This document shows positions 25,629 through 35,769 of a DNA stretch of 64,000 bases, one piece after another (positions within the stretch are counted from its first letter, which is position 1; each line of letters starts with the position of its first letter). A program made the position numbers and the translations under genes. Source of the stretch: an uncultured Clostridia bacterium (GTDB lineage Bacteria; Bacillota; Clostridia; Lachnospirales; CAMZNU01); the NCBI GenBank assembly GCA_947313885.1, contig CAMZNU010000010.1:16330-80329 (forward strand). Direction: 5' to 3'. The notes below the pieces were generated by a model. That model saw only the letters and a program-made list of their open reading frames with translations. It did no database searches and was not told the DNA's origin.

Positions 25629-28277
25629 ATGGATAAAATATTATTAATTGACGGAAACAGCATTTTAAATAGAGCATATTACGGAATACCTTTATTGCAA
25701 AATGAAAAAGGACAGTATACAAATGGTGTATATGGATTTTTAAATATGTTATTTAGATTTTTAGAAGAGGAAAAACCACAAATGTTGGTAGTAGCATTTG
25801 ATTTAAAAGGTAAAAATTTTAGACATGATATGTATAAAGAATATAAAGGTACAAGGAAAGGTATGCCAGAAGAATTAAGAGAACAGTTACCAGCATTAAA
25901 AAAAATATTAGAAGCTATGGGAATAATGATAATAGAAAAAAAGGGGTATGAGGCGGATGATGTATTAGGTACATTAGCTAAAATATCAGAAGTAGATGGA
26001 TTAAATACAGTAATAATATCAGGGGATAGAGATTTACTACAATTAGCAACAAAAAAAACAAAAATAAGAATACCAAGAACGAGAAAAGGGAAAACAGAAG
26101 TAGAAGATTATTATGAAAAAGATGTAATAGAAAAAATAGGAGTAACACCTACAGAATTTATAGATATAAAAGGATTAATGGGAGATGTGTCAGATAATAT
26201 ACCAGGAGTTCCAGGAATTGGTGAGAAGACAGCTTTAAAAATTATACTTGAATATAAGTCAATAGAAAAAGCTTTAGAAAATATAGAAGATGTGAAGCCA
26301 AAGAAGGCAAAAGAAAATTTGTTAGAGTATAGAGATGTTGCAGTAATGTCAAAAGAACTTGCAACTATAATAACAGATGTGCCATTAGAATATAATAAAG
26401 AAGAAACAATTATAAAAGATATATTTAATGAAGAAGCATTTAAAAAAATTCAGGAGTTACAGTTAAAAAGTTTGTATAAAAAATTTGGTACAGAAGCTAT
26501 GGGCAAAGAAGTTGAAATAGAAATAGAAGCGATAGATAACCCATTTGAGTTAGAAGATTTATTGGAAAATGTATTAGAAGAAAAAATAGTTGCCTATAAT
26601 TTAGGAATAGTAGATGAGAATTTAGTAGGTATAACGTTTAGTTATAACGATGAAAAAGCATATATAGCTACAGTAGATGACTATATAACAGAAGATGAAT
26701 TAATAAATACTTTTAAAAAGTTTTTTGAAAGTGATGTAGAAAAAATAGTAGAAGATAAGAAAAGAGATAAAAAATATTTAAGAAAATTTGGCGTGAAATT
26801 AAAAAATGTTAAATTTGATGTAAGCCTTGGAGCATACTTACATAAGCCTACAAAACAAGCTTATGACTTATCTGATATTGGATTAGATTATTTAGAAGAA
26901 AACATTGAAAGTTTGGAAATGTTAGTAGGAAAGGGAAAAAAGAAAATATCTTTTGAAGAAGTGGAAGTTGCTAAAAAGGAGAAATATTTAGGATTGTTAT
27001 CAAATGTATTATGGAGAAGTTATGAGATTATATTAAATGCATTAAAAGAGAAAGAACTATACGATTTATATATAGATGTTGAAATGCCATTAGAAGAAAT
27101 ATTATTAGATGTAGAAACAGAAGGTATAACAATAGACAAAGAACAATTAAAAAATCAAGGTGAAAAAATAAAATCAAGGTTAGATGAGTTAAGTGAGGAA
27201 ATATATATGTATGCAGGTGAAGAGTTTAATATAAATTCGCCGAGTCAACTAGGGGTAATATTATTTGAAAAATTAGAGTTAAAGGGTGGTAAAAAAACAA
27301 AAACAGGATTTTCAACGTCAATAGATGTATTAGAAAAAATAAGAAAAGCCCACCCAATAGTAGAAAGTGCTATGGAATATAGAACTTTATCAAAATTATT
27401 ATCAACATATGTGCAAGGTTTATTAAAGGAAATAAAAGATGACAATAAAATACATTGTACGTTTACGCAAAAAATAACAGCTACAGGAAGATTAAGTAGT
27501 ATAGAACCAAACTTACAAAATATACCGATCAGAACAGAAATAGGAAGAAGTATAAGAAAGGCGTTCATACCAAAAAATAAAGACTACGTCTTTGTGTCAT
27601 CAGATTATAGCCAAATAGAATTAAGAATATTGGCACATTTATCGGAGGATGAGACGTTAATAAAAGCTTATGAAAAAGGTGAAGATATTCATACATTAAC
27701 GGCATCACAAGTGTTTAATAAAAAATATGGTGAAGTAACTAGTGAGGAAAGAAGTAATGCAAAAGCTGTAAATTTTGGGATAGTATATGGAATAAGTAGT
27801 TTTAGTTTAAGTAAAGATTTATATATCACAAAAAAAGAGGCAGATAGATATATAGAAAGTTATTTTAAAACATACCCTAAAATAAAAATATATTTAGATA
27901 AGTGTATAGAAGATGCTAAAAAGAATGGGTATGCAAAAACTTTGTTTAACAGAAGGAGGAACATCCCAGAAATAACATCGACAAATTTCATAAAAAGAGG
28001 GTTCGGCGAAAGAATAGCAATGAATATGCCAATTCAAGGCACGGCAGCGGATATTATGAAAATAGCGATGATAAAAGTTTATAATAAGTTAAAAGAAGAA
28101 AAAATAGATAGTAAAATAATATTGCAAATTCATGATGAGTTAGTAATAGAAAGTAAATTAGAAGATGTAGAAAAAGTTAAGAGTATATTAAAAGAAGAGA
28201 TGGGAAAAGCAGTTAAATTAAAAGTTGATTTAGAAATATCAATGTCGGTAAGTGACAATTGGTATGATGCAAAATAA
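25629..28277 (+). CDS. polA: DNA polymerase I
   Basis: The 882-residue enzyme has an N-terminal 5' nuclease domain (EADDVLGTLA, ISGDRDLLQL, DNIPGVPGIGEKTA) and a C-terminal polymerase domain. Polymerase motif A is SSDYSQIELRILAHLSE near 657-673, motif B is RSNAKAVNFGIVYG near 707-720, and motif C is IHDELVIE near 833-840. The middle 3'-5' exonuclease-like domain lacks the acidic Asp-x-Glu motif, so proofreading is probably absent, as in several Gram-positive PolA proteins. It leads an operon with coaE. Confidence 0.97.
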   Translation: MDKILLIDGNSILNRAYYGIPLLQNEKGQYTNGVYGFLNMLFRFLEEEKPQMLVVAFDLKGKNFRHDMYKEYKGTRKGMPEELREQLPALKKILEAMGIMIIEKKGYEADDVLGTLAKISEVDGLNTVIISGDRDLLQLATKKTKIRIPRTRKGKTEVEDYYEKDVIEKIGVTPTEFIDIKGLMGDVSDNIPGVPGIGEKTALKIILEYKSIEKALENIEDVKPKKAKENLLEYRDVAVMSKELATIITDVPLEYNKEETIIKDIFNEEAFKKIQELQLKSLYKKFGTEAMGKEVEIEIEAIDNPFELEDLLENVLEEKIVAYNLGIVDENLVGITFSYNDEKAYIATVDDYITEDELINTFKKFFESDVEKIVEDKKRDKKYLRKFGVKLKNVKFDVSLGAYLHKPTKQAYDLSDIGLDYLEENIESLEMLVGKGKKKISFEEVEVAKKEKYLGLLSNVLWRSYEIILNALKEKELYDLYIDVEMPLEEILLDVETEGITIDKEQLKNQGEKIKSRLDELSEEIYMYAGEEFNINSPSQLGVILFEKLELKGGKKTKTGFSTSIDVLEKIRKAHPIVESAMEYRTLSKLLSTYVQGLLKEIKDDNKIHCTFTQKITATGRLSSIEPNLQNIPIRTEIGRSIRKAFIPKNKDYVFVSSDYSQIELRILAHLSEDETLIKAYEKGEDIHTLTASQVFNKKYGEVTSEERSNAKAVNFGIVYGISSFSLSKDLYITKKEADRYIESYFKTYPKIKIYLDKCIEDAKKNGYAKTLFNRRRNIPEITSTNFIKRGFGERIAMNMPIQGTAADIMKIAMIKVYNKLKEEKIDSKIILQIHDELVIESKLEDVEKVKSILKEEMGKAVKLKVDLEISMSVSDNWYDAK

Positions 28278-28286
28278 AGGAGTCGT

Positions 28287-28883
28287 ATGAAAATTATAGG
28301 AGTAACAGGAAATATAGGTAGTGGTAAAACTATAATAAGCGAAAAATTTAAAGAAGAAAATAGCTGTGTAATAAATGCAGATAAAGTAGGACATAAAATA
28401 TTAGAATATAAAAAATACGCATATGAGGAAGTAATAAAAGAATTTGGGGTAAGTATATTAATAGATGGTAAAAAAGTAGATAGAAAAAAACTAGGTGAAA
28501 TAGTATTTAATAATAAAAATAAGCTAGATAAATTAACGTTAATAACTCATAAATATATAGTTAAATATATTTTAGAAACAATAAATATAGAAAAAGAAAA
28601 AGGGTATGAATTTTTAGTAATAGATGCACCGTTATTAATAGATGTAGGAATGGAGAAGTTATGTGACTATGTAATAGTAGTAACTAGTAATGATGATGAC
28701 CGAATAAAAAGAATAATGGAAAGGGATTTAGTAAGTAAAGAGTTAGCTATAAAAAAAATGAAATCACAAAAAACTAAAGATGAGTTAATAAAGTACGGTG
28801 ATTACATAATAGAAAATATAGGGACTATATATGAACTAGAGAAAAAAACAATTAAATTAATAAATGAGTTAAGGGGAAAATAG
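28287..28883 (+). CDS. coaE: dephospho-CoA kinase
   Basis: CoaE phosphorylates dephospho-CoA in the last step of CoA synthesis. The 198-residue protein has the P-loop GNIGSGKT (8-15), NADKVGH, and DAPLLIDVGMEKLCD. The AAAGGAG site lies 9 nt after the polA stop. The polA-coaE order is common in Bacillota. It abuts the transglycosylase gene. Confidence 0.95.
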   Translation: MKIIGVTGNIGSGKTIISEKFKEENSCVINADKVGHKILEYKKYAYEEVIKEFGVSILIDGKKVDRKKLGEIVFNNKNKLDKLTLITHKYIVKYILETINIEKEKGYEFLVIDAPLLIDVGMEKLCDYVIVVTSNDDDRIKRIMERDLVSKELAIKKMKSQKTKDELIKYGDYIIENIGTIYELEKKTIKLINELRGK

Positions 28884-29450
28884 ATGTTAGTAAAAATAGG
28901 AAAATTATCAATAGTAATGATATTTATAGGTCTTAGTTTATTTATAGGGTATAAAAGTTTTTATATAGTAGGAAAAAAAATTTTTCCATTAAAAGAAGAA
29001 TATATAATAAGGGAAATGAGTAATAAATATGAAGTAGATCCGTATTTAATAAGTGGAATTATTTATACCGAAAGTAAATTTAATAAGTATGCGATATCAA
29101 ATAAAGGTGCAAAAGGATATATGCAACTTATGGACACGACGGCGATATGGGGACAGGATGAAATAAAGTTAGATAATTTTGATATAGAAAAGGTGTACGA
29201 GGCGAAATATAACATAGAAATAGGGACGTGGTATATAAGTAAATTAATAAAACAGTTTGGAAGTGTAGATGTGGCATTGGCAAGCTACAATGCAGGAAGT
29301 GGAAATGTAAGTAAATGGCTTGAAAATGTAAGATATAGTACAGATAAAAAAACCCTTAAAAACATACCATTTGAGGAAACTAAAAATTATGTCGATAAAG
29401 TTAAAAAAATAAAAGAAGTGTATAAAATATTGTATAAAGATTATTTTTAA
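28884..29450 (+). CDS. lytic murein transglycosylase (SLT domain), membrane-anchored
   Basis: The 188-residue protein has an N-terminal membrane segment (about 8-28) and a Slt70-type catalytic domain. The catalytic glutamate is E63 in IIYTESKF, followed by SNKGAKGYMQLM and ALASYNAGSGNVSKWL. It would cleave glycan strands of peptidoglycan outside the membrane. The start abuts the coaE stop. Placement after coaE is common in clostridia. Confidence 0.92.
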   Translation: MLVKIGKLSIVMIFIGLSLFIGYKSFYIVGKKIFPLKEEYIIREMSNKYEVDPYLISGIIYTESKFNKYAISNKGAKGYMQLMDTTAIWGQDEIKLDNFDIEKVYEAKYNIEIGTWYISKLIKQFGSVDVALASYNAGSGNVSKWLENVRYSTDKKTLKNIPFEETKNYVDKVKKIKEVYKILYKDYF

Positions 29451-29462
29451 TAGGAGACGGAT

Positions 29463-31079
29463 GTGTTGAAAATAAATAAAAGTGTAAAACTAATAATGAT
29501 AATAGTAATAACGCTAGTATTAGTAAGCTGTATAAATGAAGAAAAAGCACTAATAGAAGAAATAAATGTAAAAGAAATAAAAAAAGAGAAAGTAAGAAAA
29601 GAAAAAGGTGAAATAACGATAAGTATAGCACCGCCTAAAACGTTTAACCCTTTAAAAAATGAAGACATCTATATAAATAATATGTTAGAAATATTATTTG
29701 AGCCACTTTTTGAATTAGATGAAAATTATAGACCAAAGCCTATTTTAGTTGAGAGCTTCACATCAAACTATACGGACAACACTACAACAATAAAATTAAA
29801 AGAAGGGCTTAAATGGAGTAATGGAACAGATATAACATCAGATGATATAATATATTCATTAGAAGTGATTAAAAATGCAAGTGAAAAGTCTATGTATAAA
29901 AACATGGTACGTGACGTAGTAAGTGCTAAAAAAGAAGATGAGTTAAAGGTAACTATACAATATGGGACGCCAAAGATGTTAATAGGTTATGATTTATTAT
30001 TTCCGATTATATCAAAACAATATTATAGCAAAAAAGGTGTAGATTTAGAACCTATGGGAAATGGTAAATATAAGTTTGTAGATTTAAATAAAAGTAGAGA
30101 ATATCTGTTAGAAAGAGATGAAAGTAAAGAAATAAGTGGAAATATAGAAAAAATAAATGTAATAGTAATTCAAGATAGTGCAACTATGTTGTATAGTTTT
30201 GAGCAAAATAAAACAGATGTTATTATTTCAAGTTTCGAGGATTGGAATAAATATAATATGTCAAAGGAAAGTAATAGTTACAATTTTTATAATCAAGAAT
30301 TTGAATTTATAGGAATGAATTTCGATAGAATACTTTTGCAAGATAAAAACCTTAGAATATTGTTAGATATGTTAACAAACGAAGAAGAGTTATTAAGTAA
30401 AGTATATTTAAATGATGGTGGGATAACTAAAACACCAGTAAATCCAAAAAGTTTTTTGTATAATGAAGATGTAAAAGATTATGGAAGTGATATAAATATT
30501 ATAAACGATATTATAAAAGAAAATTTTACAACAGAAGAAAAAAACGGAATTAAAAAATTATATACAGATATAAATGGTATTAAAAAAGAAATACTATTGA
30601 GCTTAATAGTTAATGAAGAAAATGAATTAAGGATAAAAGTAAGTGAATATTTAAAAAAAACAATGAAAAAGTTCGGAATAGAAATAGAAATATCAAAGTT
30701 ACCATATAGCGAATATTTAGAAAGAATTAATGTTGGTAATTATGATTTATTTTTAGGAGGATATAAAAGTGAAGCGAATCAAGATATAACGCCATTATTT
30801 GGAGTTATAGATAATGGTGAATTTGGCAATGTGTTTAATTATAAGATTAATAATATAGAAGAAAGAGTATATGCTGTAAGAAATGCAAGAGGTGAAGAGC
30901 AATATAAAGTTGCATTAGAGCAGTTACAAAAATTAATAGCAGAGGAAATCATAATAATTAACACAGTGTATAAAAAGGATATGATGTTAACAAATAGCAC
31001 GATAAAGAATGATGAACATATATCTTATTCAAACCCGTTTAGAGGTATAGATAAGTTAGTTATGTATGAGTATAAATAA
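29463..31079 (+). CDS. peptide-type ABC transporter substrate-binding lipoprotein
   Basis: This 538-residue family 5 extracellular solute-binding protein is similar to OppA/DppA. A lipoprotein signal ends in VLVSC. The family segment TFNPLKNEDIYINNMLEILF precedes LKEGLKWSNGTDITSDDIIY. Start GTG 29463 (AGGAG at 29452-29456) or TTG 29466; the ATG at 29461 is out of frame. No permease or ATPase genes are adjacent, so it either works with a distant transporter or acts alone. The ligand is unknown. Confidence 0.88.
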   Translation: MLKINKSVKLIMIIVITLVLVSCINEEKALIEEINVKEIKKEKVRKEKGEITISIAPPKTFNPLKNEDIYINNMLEILFEPLFELDENYRPKPILVESFTSNYTDNTTTIKLKEGLKWSNGTDITSDDIIYSLEVIKNASEKSMYKNMVRDVVSAKKEDELKVTIQYGTPKMLIGYDLLFPIISKQYYSKKGVDLEPMGNGKYKFVDLNKSREYLLERDESKEISGNIEKINVIVIQDSATMLYSFEQNKTDVIISSFEDWNKYNMSKESNSYNFYNQEFEFIGMNFDRILLQDKNLRILLDMLTNEEELLSKVYLNDGGITKTPVNPKSFLYNEDVKDYGSDINIINDIIKENFTTEEKNGIKKLYTDINGIKKEILLSLIVNEENELRIKVSEYLKKTMKKFGIEIEISKLPYSEYLERINVGNYDLFLGGYKSEANQDITPLFGVIDNGEFGNVFNYKINNIEERVYAVRNARGEEQYKVALEQLQKLIAEEIIIINTVYKKDMMLTNSTIKNDEHISYSNPFRGIDKLVMYEYK

Positions 31080-31126
31080 AAAGACATAAAAAAAGAATCC
31101 ACTAAGATTCTTTTTTTATGTCTTTT
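31080..31126. terminator. bidirectional terminator between convergent genes
   Basis: Arms 31080-31099 and 31106-31126 form a stem of about 20 bp (AAAGACAT, A-run, GAATC). A and T tracts serve both the lipoprotein gene and degV. Confidence 0.88.
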
Positions 31127-31977
31127 TAAAAACCTATCATAATACCGCCTTTATCACCTTGAGTAATACAAAGTGCAGTAGGGTCTGCAATAATGATATT
31201 TTTAAAATTAGTTTTTTCTTTTAATTTTTCTTTAATATAATTAGCGCGTTCTAAACAACGTACGTGAGTAATTACTAAAGTTCTAGAAGTAAAATCAATA
31301 TCTTGATTAGAAATTAAATCAATAAGTTTGTTATAAACTTTAGATGCACGTGGTTTGTGTAATAAAGCAACTTCGCCATTTTCAGACTTACATAAAGGTC
31401 TAATAGATAATATAGAAGCAATTTTCGCTATGTAAGGACTAACGCGACCATTTTTAACTAATGTGTTATATCTTTCTAATATTATATAAAAATTCAAATC
31501 ATTTTTAATGAAGTTAGAAATTTTTTCGTTAATTTCTGTTGGTGTAAGTTTTTCATTGATAAAATCAATAGCTTTAAGTACACAAGCAGTTTCAGCAGCA
31601 GTAGCTACTAAAGTATCGTATATATAAATTGTTTTTGATGAATTTGGAAATTCTTCTTCGAACATAGATTTACCTAATACAGCACTACTGTAAGTAGCAC
31701 TAATTTTAGAAGACATACAAAAAATAAAAACTGTATCAACACTATCATCATTAATAGCATCAAAAAAATGTTGCGGTGATGGTGCGGCAGTTCTAGGAAT
31801 TCCTTTAAATTTCATAAGTTTATCAAAATAGTTATCAGTAGAAATATTACTATCATCTATAAACTCCTCATCGCCAAGAGTAATAGTAATAGGAATACTG
31901 GTAAAAGAATATAAATCGTTTTGTATTGTCATTTTATCGACAATGTCACAAGCGCTATCGGCTATAATTTTTATCAT
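31126..31977 (-). CDS. DegV family protein (fatty-acid binding)
   Basis: The 283-residue protein has the DegV N-terminus IIADSACDI, SIPITITLGDEEFID, the PRTAAPSPQHF segment, and a C-terminal GDKGGIMIGF. Family members bind fatty acids, and some act with fatty acid kinase. An AGGTG site precedes the ATG at 31977. It ends within the shared terminator. The exact ligand cannot be told. Confidence 0.93.
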   Translation of the reverse strand: MIKIIADSACDIVDKMTIQNDLYSFTSIPITITLGDEEFIDDSNISTDNYFDKLMKFKGIPRTAAPSPQHFFDAINDDSVDTVFIFCMSSKISATYSSAVLGKSMFEEEFPNSSKTIYIYDTLVATAAETACVLKAIDFINEKLTPTEINEKISNFIKNDLNFYIILERYNTLVKNGRVSPYIAKIASILSIRPLCKSENGEVALLHKPRASKVYNKLIDLISNQDIDFTSRTLVITHVRCLERANYIKEKLKEKTNFKNIIIADPTALCITQGDKGGIMIGF

Positions 31978-32043
31978 AAAACACCTCCATAGAATATAAA
32001 AATATTATAGCATAAAAATTATAAAAGTAAAATATTTATAAAA

Positions 32044-32235
32044 TCAACAAAAAGTATCAAATTTTTTATAAAAAGGAGTTTTATGTTTGCAAGATTTAGA
32101 AGTGAAATGAGTACAGCCACGGCATTGTGGTGGTTTACGAACGACATTAATCATAGCATTCATGTAAGAGACAACTTGTTTATTAGAAACAGGAGTATAA
32201 TTTTCGCAAAAAGTTATTTTTTTATTAGTCGACAT
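32044..32235 (-). CDS. small cysteine-rich protein (63 aa), possible zinc binding
   Basis: A 63-residue frame starts MSTNKKITF and has AGGAGG before its ATG at 32235. The C-terminal part has CRGCTHFTSKSCKHK and a last Cys at the end. Four to five cysteines and a histidine are spaced like a small zinc module. No family is recognised. It lies upstream of degV on the same strand, 66 nt away. The strong ribosome site supports translation. Confidence 0.65.
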   Translation of the reverse strand: MSTNKKITFCENYTPVSNKQVVSYMNAMINVVRKPPQCRGCTHFTSKSCKHKTPFYKKFDTFC

Positions 32236-32386
32236 ATAGACCTCCTAAGGTTTTAATTTTAGTATTGTCTTTAAAATATAAAATTATCATTTAAAGTAGA
32301 AAAATAGTAATTATTTATAGTTGTTTAAAAATAAAATAAGAAAAGCAAAATTATAGAAAGAAAAATAGTTAAAAATTAAATATAGA

Positions 32387-32415
32387 TTGATATAAAAAAA
32401 TAAATATTATATAAT
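32387..32415 (+). promoter_or_regulatory. promoter of the gmk operon
   Basis: TTGATA at 32387-32392, 17-bp spacer, TATAAT at 32410-32415; GGAG ribosome site and ATG 32449 follow. Confidence 0.75.
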
Positions 32416-32448
32416 AGGTTAATTATAATAAACAAAGGAGAGTTACCT

Positions 32449-33057
32449 ATGAGCATTAAAGGTATGTTAATAGTTATATCGGGTCCATCAGGCTCTGGAA
32501 AAGGAACAGTAGTAAACGAACTTAGGAAAAATGAAATGTATGCGTTATCTGTATCGATGACAACAAGATTACCACGACTAAATGAAAAAGATAGTGTAGA
32601 TTATTTTTTTAGAACAAAAGAAGAGTTTTTAAAAATTAGAGAAGCTGATGGTTTTTTAGAACATGCTGAGTTTGTAGGTAATATGTATGGTACTCCAAAA
32701 TCCTACGTGGAAGAAAAAATAAATGAAGGAAAAGCAGTAATATTAGAAATAGATGTTATAGGGGCATTACAAGTAAAAAAAATATTTAATGAATGTATAT
32801 TAATATTTTTAATACCGCCGACAAAAGAAATATTAAGAGAAAGGTTAATAGGAAGAAATACAGAAGATGCAATAGTAATAGAAAGGAGACTAAAGAAAGC
32901 AGAGGATGAGATAACACAAATTGATAACTACGATTACCTAATAATAAATGATAAAGTACTTAATGCTGTGAACCAAATATCATGTATAGTAAGTGCGGAG
33001 AGATTAAAACCAAAAAATTGTAAATTAAAAGTTAAAGAGTTTATAGGAGGAGAATAG
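32449..33057 (+). CDS. gmk: guanylate kinase
   Basis: Gmk phosphorylates GMP to GDP. The 202-residue product has the P-loop GPSGSGKGT (12-20), the GMP-binding SVSMTTRLPR and VDYFF segments, and EIDVIGALQVKK. It starts the operon gmk-rpoZ-priA-def-fmt, a conserved clostridial order, and is 1 nt from rpoZ. Confidence 0.97.
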   Translation: MSIKGMLIVISGPSGSGKGTVVNELRKNEMYALSVSMTTRLPRLNEKDSVDYFFRTKEEFLKIREADGFLEHAEFVGNMYGTPKSYVEEKINEGKAVILEIDVIGALQVKKIFNECILIFLIPPTKEILRERLIGRNTEDAIVIERRLKKAEDEITQIDNYDYLIINDKVLNAVNQISCIVSAERLKPKNCKLKVKEFIGGE

Positions 33058-33058
33058 T

Positions 33059-33304
33059 ATGTTAGAGCCGTCATATACACAATTAATGAAACAACTAAAT
33101 GAAGATCAAATAAAAGGAAAAGAAATAACGAGTAGGTATTCGATAGTGTTAGTTGCGGCAAATAGAGCGAGACAATTAATAGCGGGAGAAGAGCAAACAA
33201 CTACTAATGAAGTTAATAAGCCATTATCAATAGCTATAAAAGAGATGAGTGAGAATAATTTAAAAATAGAAATGAATTTAGACATAGAAGAAATAGTAGA
33301 TTAA
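33059..33304 (+). CDS. rpoZ: RNA polymerase omega subunit
   Basis: The 81-residue product has the omega motif ITSRYSIVLVAANRARQL, which contacts the C-terminus of beta-prime, and a short acidic tail. The gmk-rpoZ-priA order supports the call. An AGGAGG site overlaps the end of gmk. Confidence 0.94.
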   Translation: MLEPSYTQLMKQLNEDQIKGKEITSRYSIVLVAANRARQLIAGEEQTTTNEVNKPLSIAIKEMSENNLKIEMNLDIEEIVD

Positions 33305-33317
33305 TTAAGGAAATTAA

Positions 33318-35759
33318 ATGTATAAGTATGCGAAGGTAATAGTAAATGTATCACATAGTGAAGTTGATACTGTCTATAGTTATGAAATACCAAAAAAATT
33401 TAGCGACAAGGTAGAAATAGGTATGAGAGTTATTGTACCATTTGGTTATGGGAATAAAAATATAGAGGGATACGTTGTAAATTTAATAAATGACATAGAT
33501 ATACCAGAAAAAAAAATAAAGTATATATTAGACATACCAGATGAAAAAAAAATATTTACTTTAGAGATGTTAAGTTTAGCGAAATACATGCGAGAAAAAT
33601 ATTACTGTAATTTTATAGATTGCCTAAACACAATGAAACCACAAGGTATAAAATTTAAAACAGAATATGTTATTGAATTAATAGAAGAAACAGAAAAAAA
33701 ATTAGTAACAGAAAAAGGAAAAGAAGTAATAAAATATTTAAAAGAAAAAGGGCTTAAAGTTTTAGAAGTAGAAATAATAGAGATATATGGAATTAATATA
33801 AAAAGAACATTAAAAAGTTTAGAAAATAAAAATATTGTAAAAAGGACACAATTATCGAAAGTAAAAGACTTAACACAACGTGTAAAAGTTGCATACTTAA
33901 ATTATGATATAAACAATTTTTATAACGTTGTTAATAGTGTCCTAGAAAAAGAAGATAGTAAAAGTAAGATAGTAAAATATTTATTAGAAAACAAAAAAGG
34001 ACGAGTAATAGATTTAGTAAAAATGTTTTCTAAATCGAAAAGTCCAATAGATACATTAGAGAAATACGGAATAATTAAAATAGAAGTAGAAGAAGTTTTA
34101 AGAAACATAAATTATTCAATATATAAAGATAGTAGTGAAAAAAAAGTTTTAACAGATGAGCAGGATATGGTATGTAATTATATTTTTGAAAAAATAGATA
34201 GTAAAAGTAATAAACCAATAGTTATACATGGAGTAACAGGTTCAGGAAAAACAGAAATATACATTCAGTTATTAAAGAAAGTGTTAAAAGAAGGTAAAGA
34301 AGGTATTTTACTAGTTCCAGAAATTGCATTAACACCACAAACAGTAAGTAGGTTAGTAAATGTTTTTGGGGATAAAGTTGGTATAACCCATAGTAGACTA
34401 TCAGCAGGCGAGAGATATGATGAGTGGAAAAAAGCAAGAGATGGACAAGTATCAATAATGATAGGAGCAAGGTCAGCAGTATTTTCTCCATTTAAAAACC
34501 TTAGAATAATAATAATAGATGAAGAACATGAAAGTACGTATAGGTCGGAGACGACACCTAAGTATGACACTATAGAAGTAGCGAGAAAAAGAATGGAAAT
34601 AAGTAAAGGTACGTTAGTGTTAGGAAGTGCGACGCCTAGTATAAACACATATTACAAATGTGAAACTAATGAATACGAAATGGTAAAGTTAAATAAAAGA
34701 GTTAATAATAGTTTTCCAAATATTGAAATTGTAGATATGCGTGAACAATTAAAAAATGGAAATAAATCTATATTTAGTTGTCAGTTACAAAATAGTATAG
34801 AAAAAGCATTAAAAAATAAAGAACAAGTAATATTATTTTTAAACAAACGTGGTGCATCAAACTTTGTTAGTTGTAGAAGTTGTGGATATGTTTGTACTTG
34901 TGATAATTGTGCTGTGAGTTATACATACCATTCATATAAAAATAATTTAATGTGCCATTATTGTGGAAAAGAAATAGAAAACCCTAAAAATTGTCCGATG
35001 TGCGGTTCAAAATATATTAAGCATTTTGGAATAGGAACACAAAAGGTAGAAAATGAAGTAAAAAAAATATTTGATTGTGAAGTAGTAAGAATGGATTTAG
35101 ATACTGTAGGTGGAAAAGATAGCCATAGTAAATTATTAGAAAAATTTAGAACTAAAAAAGCAGACGTGTTAGTAGGTACGCAAATGATAGCAAAAGGTTT
35201 AGATTTTGAAAATGTAACAGTAGTGGGAATAATAGCAGGTGATTTATCGATAAATAATGGAGATTTTAAGTCAGGGGAAAACACATTTCAATTGCTAACA
35301 CAGGTATCGGGACGTGCGGGACGTGGCAGTAAAAAAGGGGAAGTGTATATACAAACATATAATCCAGAGCATTACAGTATAATAAAAGCTAGTGAAAATG
35401 ATTACGAAGGATTCTATAAACAGGAAATAGGAATAAGAAGAGCTATGAATTATCCGCCATTTAGTAATATTTTCGTAATATTGGTAATAGGGTCTAGCGA
35501 AAAAGAAGTTATAAATTTTTTAAATAATGTTAAAAGCGTACTAGAAATAAATAATATATATGAATATGAAATATTAAATCCAACACCAGCAATAGTATCA
35601 AAAATCAAAAATAGATATAGATGGAAAATAATAATTAAAGGTGAAGACGAAAAAAAAATCAAAAATTTTGCTGTAGGAACTATAAAGCAAATAAAAAAAA
35701 CTAATAACGTAACAAATTTAAATATCAGTTTAAATTTAAATCCTACAGTAATACCGTAA
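33318..35759 (+). CDS. priA: primosomal replication restart helicase PriA
   Basis: The 813-residue superfamily 2 helicase has the N-terminal DNA-binding domain (YSYEIP, VIVPFGYGNKNIEGYV), Walker A GVTGSGKTE near 305-313, DEEHE near 401, and SATPSINTYY. The insert contains eight cysteines of two zinc sites (CRSCGYVCTCDNC, CHYCGK, CPMCGS). QMIAKGLDF and QVSGRAGRG follow. It reloads the replisome at stalled forks. The length is slightly over family average. Confidence 0.97.
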   Translation: MYKYAKVIVNVSHSEVDTVYSYEIPKKFSDKVEIGMRVIVPFGYGNKNIEGYVVNLINDIDIPEKKIKYILDIPDEKKIFTLEMLSLAKYMREKYYCNFIDCLNTMKPQGIKFKTEYVIELIEETEKKLVTEKGKEVIKYLKEKGLKVLEVEIIEIYGINIKRTLKSLENKNIVKRTQLSKVKDLTQRVKVAYLNYDINNFYNVVNSVLEKEDSKSKIVKYLLENKKGRVIDLVKMFSKSKSPIDTLEKYGIIKIEVEEVLRNINYSIYKDSSEKKVLTDEQDMVCNYIFEKIDSKSNKPIVIHGVTGSGKTEIYIQLLKKVLKEGKEGILLVPEIALTPQTVSRLVNVFGDKVGITHSRLSAGERYDEWKKARDGQVSIMIGARSAVFSPFKNLRIIIIDEEHESTYRSETTPKYDTIEVARKRMEISKGTLVLGSATPSINTYYKCETNEYEMVKLNKRVNNSFPNIEIVDMREQLKNGNKSIFSCQLQNSIEKALKNKEQVILFLNKRGASNFVSCRSCGYVCTCDNCAVSYTYHSYKNNLMCHYCGKEIENPKNCPMCGSKYIKHFGIGTQKVENEVKKIFDCEVVRMDLDTVGGKDSHSKLLEKFRTKKADVLVGTQMIAKGLDFENVTVVGIIAGDLSINNGDFKSGENTFQLLTQVSGRAGRGSKKGEVYIQTYNPEHYSIIKASENDYEGFYKQEIGIRRAMNYPPFSNIFVILVIGSSEKEVINFLNNVKSVLEINNIYEYEILNPTPAIVSKIKNRYRWKIIIKGEDEKKIKNFAVGTIKQIKKTNNVTNLNISLNLNPTVIP

Positions 35760-35769
35760 GGAGAATAAA

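Noticed and set aside
25629..28277. Functional proofreading domain in DNA polymerase I
   Set aside because: The region is present, but the acidic exonuclease motif is missing, so proofreading is not claimed.
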